A DNA stretch of 64,000 nucleotides from Rhodospirillaceae bacterium (GTDB lineage: Bacteria; Pseudomonadota; Alphaproteobacteria; DSM-16000; Inquilinaceae): assembly GCA_020638575.1 (NCBI GenBank), contig JACKIH010000003.1, forward strand, positions 1,035,501 through 1,099,500. The letters are read 5' to 3'. The position numbers and the translations under genes were made by a program. The notes beneath the pieces are model-generated. The model was given only the letters and a program-made list of their open reading frames with translations. It was not told the origin of the DNA and made no database searches. Below are positions 1 to 7,800 of the stretch, in pieces (within the stretch, counting starts at the first letter, position 1; each line of letters opens with the position of its first letter).

Positions 1-387
1 GAGCGAGCGGATGAACACGCCGTCGTCTTCCGCCGCCGCCAGCATGCGCAGCCGGTCGCCCAGCAGGGCACCGCCGCCGATCGGGCTGGACGGATCGACG
101 GCGAGGATGCCGACGCTGCGGCCCTCGCTGCGCCAATGGCGGATGATGGCCCCGGTGAGGGTGGACTTGCCGACCCCCGGCGGACCGGTGACGCCGACCA
201 CATGGCCCTTGTCCGCCGGCACTTCGGCCGCCAGCGCGTCCAGCAGTGCCCGCGCCTCGGTCCGCGCCCGGGGCCGCCGGTCGTCCAACAGGTTGAGGGC
301 CGCCGCCACGGCCGCACGCCCGCCGGTCGTGTGCCCGGCGTAGGGCAATGCGGCGTCGAGCGCCTTGGATTTTGCCAGGACGGTCAT
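1..387 (-). CDS. meaB: MeaB/ArgK GTPase chaperone of a B12 mutase (N-terminal part)
   Basis: This is the first 129 codons of a G3E-family GTPase; the rest lies beyond the window edge. MeaB-type proteins load and protect adenosylcobalamin on acyl-CoA mutases. The P-loop reads GVTGPPGVGKSTL around residue 65, followed by AVDPSSP and a DRLRM segment, all typical of MeaB/ArgK. Its ATG overlaps the stop codon of the upstream mutase gene by 4 bases (ATGA), so the two are translationally coupled and the mutase is its likely client. The gene is incomplete only because of the window limit. Family assignment is secure; that it serves the adjacent mutase is inferred from position. Confidence 0.93.
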   Translation of the reverse strand, partial: MTVLAKSKALDAALPYAGHTTGGRAAVAAALNLLDDRRPRARTEARALLDALAAEVPADKGHVVGVTGPPGVGKSTLTGAIIRHWRSEGRSVGILAVDPSSPIGGGALLGDRLRMLAAAEDDGVFIRSL

Positions 388-2393
388 GCTGCCACCGCAT
401 AGGGTTCCAGACCGTTGGCGGTGCGCACCACGTCCAGCATGCCGGCCATGATGCGGTTGAGGTCGGCATCCTTGGGCGTGTAGACCGCGGCGATGCCCTG
501 GGACTGGATGAGGGCCGCGTCGTCGTCGGGGATGATGCCGCCGACCACGATGGGCACATTGTCGATCCCCAGTGCCGCCAGTTCCTGGCGAACCTGGGCC
601 ACCAGCTCCAGGTGGCTGCCCGACAGCACCGACAGGCCGATCAGGTGCACGCCTTCCTCAAGGGCCGTCTGGGCGATCGCCCTGGGCGTCAGGCGGATGC
701 CTTCGTAGATCACCTCGTAGCCCACATCGCGGGCGCGCACGGCGATTTGCTCGGCCCCGTTGGAATGGCCGTCCAGCCCCGGCTTGCCGATCAGCACGCG
801 CAAGGGGCGGCCCAGCGCATCGCCGGTGGAGCGGATCTGCTCACGCAACCGCACCAGCAGGTCGGACGTCGGGCTTGCCAGGATCTGGTCCACCCCGGTC
901 GGCGCCCGGTATTCGCCGAACACGGCGCGCAGGGTTTCCGCCCATTCGCCGGTGGTCACGCCGGCATGGGCGCAGGTCAGCGAGGCCTCCATGATCGATC
1001 CGCCCTCCGCGGCCGCGGCGCGCAGCTTCTCGCGCGCTTCGGCCACCGCCGCATCGTCGCGGGTCTGGCGGAAGGCGTTGAGCCGCGCGATCTGCTCGGT
1101 CTCCGCCTTGGGATCGACCTTCATGAAGCCGCCGTCGACACCCTGGGTCAGCGGCGAGGGCGCGGTTTCGGTGAAGCAGTTGACGCCGACGATCTTGATG
1201 TCGCCGCGCTCGATCGCCGCCATGCGCTCCGCGTGGCTCTTCACCAGGGCGCGCTTGACGTAGCCGTTCTCCACCGCGCGCACGATGCCGCCGTGGTCTG
1301 CGATGCGCGCCATTTCCGCCTCGGCGCCGGCGATCAGCGCGTCCACCTTGGCCTGGATGACGTGCGAACCGTCGAAGATGTCGCCGTATTCCAGAAGGTC
1401 GGTTTCCAGCGCCATCACCTGCTGGATGCGCAAGGACCACTGCTGATCCCACGGCCGCGGCAGGCCGAGTGCTTCGTTCCAGGCGGGCAACTGGATGGCG
1501 CGGGCACGCGCGTTCTTCGACAGAGCCACGCCCAGCATCTCCAGCACGATGCGCTGGACGTTGTTTTCCGCCTGGCTTTCGGTGAGGCCGAGCGAGTTGA
1601 CCTGCACGCCGTAGCGGAAGCGCGTCAGCTTCTCGTCGGTGACGCCGTAGCGGTCGCGGCAGATGCGGGTCCACATCTCCCCGAACGCGCGCATCTTGCA
1701 GCATTCTTCGATGAAGCGGATGCCGGCGTTCACGAAGAACGACAGCCGGCCGACCATCAGCGGCAGGGCGCTCTTGGGCACCGGTCCGCCTTCGGTGGCG
1801 CTGTCCAGCACGGCAATCGCGGTGGAGAGCGCAAAGGCGATCTCCTGCACCGGCGTGGCACCGGCTTCCTGCAAATGGTAGCTACAGATGTTCGTCGGGT
1901 TCCACTTGGGAATTTCCGTCAGCGTATAGGCGATGAGGTCGTTGGTCAGCCTCAGCGACGGCGATGGCGGGAAGATATACGTGCCGCGCGACAAGTATTC
2001 CTTCACGATGTCGTTCTGCACCGTACCCTGTAGCTTGGAAACGTCGACTCCCTGCTTCTGTGCCACCGCCACGTAGAGGGCCAACAGCCACGGCGCCGTG
2101 GCGTTGATGGTCATCGACGTGTTCATCTTGTCGAGCGGGATGTCGGCGAACAGCGTCTCCATATCGGCGATGGAGCAGACGGGCACGCCCACCTTGCCCA
2201 CCTCGCCCTTGGCCAGCGGGTGGTCGGCGTCATACCCCGTCTGGGTCGGCAGATCGAAGGCGACCGACAGGCCGGTCTGCCCCTTGGCCAGGTTGGAGCG
2301 GTAGAGCGCATTCGACGCTGCGGCCGAGGAATGGCCGGAATAGGTGCGGATGAGCCACGGCTTGTCGCGCTTCGGCGCGGCGGTCTCGGTCAT
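384..2393 (-). CDS. ecm: Ethylmalonyl-CoA mutase (B12-dependent)
   Basis: A 669-residue coenzyme-B12 acyl-CoA mutase. The N-terminal part carries the substrate barrel (RTYSGHSSAAASN, AFDLPTQTGYD, SYHLQEAGATPVQE). The C-terminal third is the cobalamin-binding Rossmann domain with the DGHSNG motif, whose His is the lower cobalt ligand. The sequence matches what I recall of Ecm/MeaA proteins, which convert (2R)-ethylmalonyl-CoA to (2S)-methylsuccinyl-CoA, better than methylmalonyl-CoA mutase large subunits. The methylsuccinyl-CoA dehydrogenase gene lies 12 bases upstream and meaB overlaps its end, which strongly supports the ethylmalonyl-CoA pathway role. The chosen ATG begins a normal Ecm N-terminus. 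Main alternative: another isobutyryl/methylmalonyl-type mutase, judged unlikely given the neighbours. Confidence 0.93.
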   Translation of the reverse strand: MTETAAPKRDKPWLIRTYSGHSSAAASNALYRSNLAKGQTGLSVAFDLPTQTGYDADHPLAKGEVGKVGVPVCSIADMETLFADIPLDKMNTSMTINATAPWLLALYVAVAQKQGVDVSKLQGTVQNDIVKEYLSRGTYIFPPSPSLRLTNDLIAYTLTEIPKWNPTNICSYHLQEAGATPVQEIAFALSTAIAVLDSATEGGPVPKSALPLMVGRLSFFVNAGIRFIEECCKMRAFGEMWTRICRDRYGVTDEKLTRFRYGVQVNSLGLTESQAENNVQRIVLEMLGVALSKNARARAIQLPAWNEALGLPRPWDQQWSLRIQQVMALETDLLEYGDIFDGSHVIQAKVDALIAGAEAEMARIADHGGIVRAVENGYVKRALVKSHAERMAAIERGDIKIVGVNCFTETAPSPLTQGVDGGFMKVDPKAETEQIARLNAFRQTRDDAAVAEAREKLRAAAAEGGSIMEASLTCAHAGVTTGEWAETLRAVFGEYRAPTGVDQILASPTSDLLVRLREQIRSTGDALGRPLRVLIGKPGLDGHSNGAEQIAVRARDVGYEVIYEGIRLTPRAIAQTALEEGVHLIGLSVLSGSHLELVAQVRQELAALGIDNVPIVVGGIIPDDDAALIQSQGIAAVYTPKDADLNRIMAGMLDVVRTANGLEPYAVAA

Positions 2394-2405
2394 GGCGGGC
2401 CTCCC

Positions 2406-4082
2406 TCACCCGGCCCGGCGGCCGAGCAGGCCGCGGGCGATCACATGGGCCTGAATCTCCGCCGCACCCTCGAAGATGTTGAGGATGCGGGCATCGCACA
2501 GCACCCGGCTGATCGGGTATTCCAGCGCGTAGCCGTTGCCGCCATGGATCTGCAGGGCGACGTCGGCCGCCGCGAAGGCGACGCGGGCGGCCAGCAGCTT
2601 GGCCATGCCGGCTTCGATGTCGCAGCGCTCGTCGCTGTCCTTGGCGCGGGCGGAGTGGTAGGCAAGCTGGCGGGAGATCATGATCTCCACCGCCGTCCAG
2701 GCCAGCTTCCGGTAGACCCGCGGGAAGTCCATGATCTGGCGGCCGAACTGGCGGCGTTCATGGGCGTAGCGCAGGCCGAGATCGAGCGCGTTCTCCGCCA
2801 CGCCGACGGCGCGGGCGGCGGTCTGGATGCGCGCGCTCTCGAAGGTCGCCATGAGCTGGCGGAAGCCCTGGCCCTCCTTGGCGCCGAGCAGGGCGGTGGC
2901 CGGCACCGTCAGCCCATCGAAGCCGAGTTCGTATTCCTTCATGCCGCGGTAACCGAGCACGCGGATCTCGCCGCCGGTCATGCCGTCCAGCGGGAAGGGA
3001 TCGAGGTCGGTGCCGCGCGGCTTTTCGATGAGGAACATCGACAAGCCCTTGTAGCCCGGCTCGTCGGGATTGGTGCGTGCCAGCAAGGTCATCAGATCCG
3101 AGCGCGCGGCATGGGTGATCCACGTCTTTGCCCCGGTGATCTTGTAGGTGTCGCCGTCGCGCACCGCGCGGGTGCGCAGGCTGGCCAGGTCGCTGCCGGT
3201 GTTGGGTTCGGTGAACACCGCCGTCGGCAGGATCTCGCCCGACGCGATCTTGGGCAGGTAGTGGGACTTCTGGTCGTCGGTGCCGCCGATGCGGATCAGT
3301 TCCGCGGCGATCTCCGAGCGCGTACCCAGCGAGCCGACGCCGATGTAGCCGCGGCTCAGCTCTTCGGTGACGACGCACATGGCAGTCTTGCCCATGGCGA
3401 CGCCGCCGTACTCCTCCGGGATGGTGAGGCCGAACACCCCCATCTCGGCCATCTGCTCGACGATCTCCATGGGGATCAATTCGTCGGCCAGGTGCCAGGA
3501 ATGGGCGGCCGGCACCACTTCGTCATCGACGAAGCGGCGGAACTGGTCGCGCACCATCTCCAGGCTTTCATCCTCCAGCCCGGCAGCGCCCATGCTGCCG
3601 GAGTCCTTGGCCTGGGCCACCGCGGTGCCGAGCCATTCCCAGATCCGCTCGTCATGGGCGGCGGCGATGAGTTGGCGCACCTCGGGGGTGTAGAAGTCCG
3701 ACAGGTCGGTGATTCCGAAGGTCGCCGGACGCACGATTTCCATCTGGCTGATGGGGATACCGCCGGCGAGCTGGGCGAGGTATTCGCCGAAGCCGACTTC
3801 CAACATGGCCGCTTCCAAGGGCCCGCCATGGCCGGCGTCGTGCACCCGCTGGGCCCAGCTCAGAAGCTCCTTCAGCGCGGCAGCGTAGGTCGACGCCCAG
3901 GCGTAGCCATGGGCCGCCGTCTGATGGATGTTCATCGCCTCGCCGCCGCCTTTGCCCAGGCGCTCGACCACCCGATCCGCCATGGCGGCGACCAGCGCTT
4001 CGGCGGGCACAAGGGCCGCGCGACACCGGTCCAAGAGGGGCGTCGAGAGCGTCGGCGTCGCCGCCGGGTCCTGGGTATCCAC
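2406..4082 (-). CDS. mcd: (2S)-methylsuccinyl-CoA dehydrogenase
   Basis: A 558-residue FAD acyl-CoA dehydrogenase with an extra N-terminal region of about 150 residues before the usual fold. This length and layout are typical of Mcd, which oxidises methylsuccinyl-CoA to mesaconyl-CoA in the ethylmalonyl-CoA pathway. Visible family motifs include TIPEEYGG, the FTEPNTGSD substrate/FAD segment, ITGAKTWITHA, the YAHERRQFGR block and the C-terminal QIHGGNGY and IFEGAAEIQ. It is the first gene of the minus-strand mcd-ecm-meaB cluster, with ecm 12 bases downstream. The presence of ecm next to it makes this identity much more likely than a generic fatty acyl-CoA dehydrogenase. Confidence 0.92.
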   Translation of the reverse strand: MDTQDPAATPTLSTPLLDRCRAALVPAEALVAAMADRVVERLGKGGGEAMNIHQTAAHGYAWASTYAAALKELLSWAQRVHDAGHGGPLEAAMLEVGFGEYLAQLAGGIPISQMEIVRPATFGITDLSDFYTPEVRQLIAAAHDERIWEWLGTAVAQAKDSGSMGAAGLEDESLEMVRDQFRRFVDDEVVPAAHSWHLADELIPMEIVEQMAEMGVFGLTIPEEYGGVAMGKTAMCVVTEELSRGYIGVGSLGTRSEIAAELIRIGGTDDQKSHYLPKIASGEILPTAVFTEPNTGSDLASLRTRAVRDGDTYKITGAKTWITHAARSDLMTLLARTNPDEPGYKGLSMFLIEKPRGTDLDPFPLDGMTGGEIRVLGYRGMKEYELGFDGLTVPATALLGAKEGQGFRQLMATFESARIQTAARAVGVAENALDLGLRYAHERRQFGRQIMDFPRVYRKLAWTAVEIMISRQLAYHSARAKDSDERCDIEAGMAKLLAARVAFAAADVALQIHGGNGYALEYPISRVLCDARILNIFEGAAEIQAHVIARGLLGRRAG

Positions 4083-4831
4083 GTTTCAGCCCTCCGGGAG
4101 TTGATCCCTGCGCCGGCCTTTCGGCGGCGCAGCATCGACGCTCACCCTGTGGACCGACCGGCCGACCGGGTAAGCATCTGTAAAGTTAGAAAACAACCAA
4201 TAGTATAGCGAACATTTTGAGAGTCTGCCATAACAATCTGGTGCAATCAGGCCCTGGCGATGCGCCGCAGGGCATAGTTACCGCAGTGCGGTGAACTGCC
4301 CATGTCTGCGTGGGTTTACTAAACACACATGCAACGGATAGTCGCTTCGTCATCTTATCGACAGATCGCAAAAAGCAATGCGCACCAGAACCGGCTGATC
4401 GAGAACGACGTTCGGACAAGTGGTTGGGCAAAACCCGCGCCAGGGGCGCGCCAAGCCGCGGCGGTGCGCGGCTGAACCGTGCTGAACTCGCAGCCGCACC
4501 GAACCCGGTCGCGGCCCGGACGGTGGGGACCGGCGCGGACTGAACCGGCAGGCCCTATCGGGGCGGCGGGGGCGGCGGCGGGAGTGGCGGGAGTGGCGGC
4601 ATGCGTTCGGCCAGTGCCGCATCCAGGCGCTGCCGCTGCGCACGGTCGAGGAGCGCCGCCAGGTCCACCAACATGCCGCGGAAGAAGCCCCAATGGGCAT
4701 CGCCCACCGTCGCCGGTCGCCGCGATCGCGCGCACAACCGCTGAACGCTCAGACGAAAATCAGTTCCCATTGCGGGTTTGCGGCGCCATGGTTGCGCCAA
4801 AGCATTTGGCAAAGGCAAAGCGTGCGGTGCC
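4083..4831. other. Divergent intergenic region left of the defence island
   Basis: About 750 bases between mcd (leftward) and the first defence gene (rightward). Positions 4180-4390 are clearly AT-richer than the surroundings and should hold the mcd promoter. Around 4560-4603 there are short GC-rich GGCGGGAGT-type tandem repeats. A minus-strand reading at 4555-4833 gives 92 residues ending in a proline run, with a stretch that vaguely recalls the C-terminus of CpxP/Spy-type periplasmic proteins. I regard this as at most a gene remnant. No tRNA or attachment-site core is seen. Confidence 0.5.
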
Positions 4832-7800
4832 ATGCCGGAACAGCCCGCCCCCTCCAGCGCCGACCTGGACCCCTACATTCGCCAGCAGATCGAGAACCTG
4901 AGGCCGCGGCTGCTCGACCTCAGCCGTGTCAATCCCCTGGTATCGATTCGATTTTCGCCGCGCTCCACGTCCCAGGTGCGGGTGGTGGACGAGTTGCCGG
5001 ACGCCCTGTGTTTCGACCTGACCAGGGGCAAGGCGATGAGGTTCGCGGCGCTTCCGCCGCTCGATGAAGACCCCAAGGACGAACGGGAACCTGCCTTCCA
5101 GGAAGCCCTCGCCAGCGCACTGCTGACGGACGAGACCTACCAGGAGGAGATGGCGCGCATCGAAAGTCCGAACCAATGGGTATCGGACGACGATGCCGCG
5201 GAAGATGCCAAACTGCTCCAGGCCGGACGCGTGGCGGAACGGGCACTGAAGGACCGGGTCCGCCAGCGGCTCGGCATGCCGCCGCGGCAGACCAAGGAAG
5301 ACCTGTCGCTGCCCCAGCACGCCCGGATCAACGGCATTTCGCCCTCCTACGACTTGCCCAAGCCGGAGGAGGAACACCCGGACGGCCGGCACGGCGACAA
5401 CGAGATCCAGACCCTCCTGCTGCCCGACGACCTGGACCGCAAGCTCAACGGGCTAACCGGCAAATGCCGGACCTGGATGCAGGAAACCGGCATCAACGTG
5501 CTGCACGCAGCTTTCGGGTTCCTGGAATACGAAGAGAGCGGACAGGACACCGACCTGCTGGCGCCGTTGATCCTGCTGCCGGTCGGCATCGACAAGAAGC
5601 GAACCAACCAGGGGCCGGAATACTGGGTGTCGACCAGCGAAGAGACGGGAGAGCTGAACCAGGTTCTGGTGGAGAAGCTCCGGCGCGTCCACGGCATCGA
5701 ACTGCCCGCCTTCGACGGCGGATCGGTGGAAGGGTATTTCGCCAGGATCAACGACATCCGCCCCAAGGCGTTGCGTTGGCGGGTGCGCCGTCAGGTGGCC
5801 TTCGGTGTGTTCCCGTCGGCGCGCATCGCCATGTACCACGACCTGGCGACACACCACTGGAGCCTGGCCGGTGCCAGTCCGGCGGCCGCATTGTTCCAGG
5901 GCGAGACCGCCGGAACGGCGAGCCCGTTTGCTCCCGTCTACCGGGTGGACGAGCCAACCGTCGAACAGCATGTGACGCATCTGGTCCTGGACGCGGACTC
6001 GTCGCAGTTCAGCGCCATGGTGGACGCAGCCAGAGGCCGCAACCTGGCCATCGAAGGGCCGCCCGGGACCGGCAAGTCCCAGACCATCGTGAACATGATC
6101 GCCAACACCCTGGCCGCCGGGAAGAAGGTGCTGTTCGTGGCGGAGAAACTGGCGGCGCTGGACGTCGTCAAATCGCGCCTGGAGGCGGTGCACCTCGGCG
6201 AATTCCTGCTGCCGCTGCAGGCCGAACGGTCGTCCCGCCAGGAAGTCATCCAGTCGTTGCGCGACCGGCTCGGCATGGCGCTCGGCGAACGCCCGCGGGA
6301 CTACGAGCAGAGCATCGACCGGTTCCGCGACGTGCGCGAGAAACTGGCGGGTTACATCGACCTGATCCAACGGACCTATGCCGGCACCGGGTGGACAGTA
6401 CACCAGGTGCTCGGCCGGGCCATTCGCACCGGCCCGTTCCTGGAAAGCAGATCCTCCCAGTTCCAGTTCCCGGCCGTGCCGGACATCGAAACGTACGACC
6501 GGGCGAAGCTTGACGACCTGCGGCGCCGGGGAGAGGCGGTCACCGCTGCCTGGCGCGCGCTGGAGGGCACCTCTCCGGTGTGGCAGGGCATCGGCGTCGC
6601 CGTCGACGGACGGTGGCAGGCCCAGACCTTGTGCCGCGCGGCGGCGGCGGCGGCGGGCGAACACGATGCGGCCGCAGCGGCCTGGACGCGGCTTGCTCGC
6701 TTCGCCGTCGGGGACGATTTCACGCCCGACCGATTGGCCGGCCTGAACCGCGCGCTGGATGTGCTGCCGGATCCTTCGGCCGGCAACCCCGCCTCGCTTG
6801 CCGATGCGGTCTATGTCGGTCGGCTCTGCCGCGACGGGCGACTGCACGCGCTGAAGGATTTCCTGGCTGCATGCCAGCAGGTCCAACAGCTTCGCCAGGA
6901 CCTCAGCCGGCAGTTCGCGGCACCGCTGGTGGACGGCACCGTCGCCACCCTGCGGGAAGCCGGCGACCTCGGCGCCAGGTACGGCCTCGCTTCGCTGGAC
7001 CTGGCGGAAATCCAGGCCGCCTTGCAGCGCAGCCAGGCCCAGCGCGGGGCGCTGCGCGAAGCCGAACGCCAGATGGGCCATTTCATCCAGGCCCTGCCGG
7101 ACGGCGCGCGTGTCCCGCTCGACCGCCTGAAGGCGGCGTTTGCCTTGTGGAGCGGTGCCTCGGCGGCAACCCAGGCGCAGCGCAATGCCATAACGGCCGA
7201 TCCCCGGGCGGCCCAGGTGATCCGGCAGGCAGCCGCAGAGGCATTGGCACTACGCGACCGCCGCACCGCCCTGTCAGCGGCCGTCGCCACATCGTTTCCC
7301 CAGCCGGTGGCAGAGCTGCGCGCCCATGCGGCCACGCTGCGGGAAGCCGGCCTGTTTCGGGCGTTTTCCGGCAGTTACAAGGCGGCCAAGCACTTCTACC
7401 TGGGCTTGATGCAGCGGGCGCAGTTCGACCGGATGACGGCCGCGGACGACCTGCTGGCACTCGCCCAGTGGCAACAGGACGCCGACCGCTTCATGGCGGA
7501 GGCGCCCTATCAGTCGGTCTTCGGCCTCTCCTTCCGCGGCATCGACACAGATTTTGCGATGTTCGAAGGGCTGCTGGACTTCTATGTCGCCGTCGATCGC
7601 GACCTTGCCGACCCGGTGTGTGCTCCGCTCAGGCGGTTCCTCAAGGAAGCTCCGATGGATCAGGTCCGGCTGTTGCCGGATCTGCAGGCGTTGCCTGCCG
7701 CCGACTGCGCAGGGACCATCGACCATCTTGTCGCTACGGCGGACAAGCTGGATGACTGGCTGGCCGAATTCGCCCGGGACCGCACGCGCCTGGAAGAGCT

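Noticed and set aside
4560..4603. Short GGCGGGAGT-type tandem units considered as a CRISPR-like or origin repeat
   Set aside because: Only two or three tiny units without spacers; simple-sequence DNA.
4555..4833. A 92-residue minus-strand frame ending in a proline run, vaguely like a CpxP/Spy C-terminus
   Set aside because: Similarity is too slight, there is no signal peptide, and its start overlaps the start of the helicase gene; kept only as a possible remnant.
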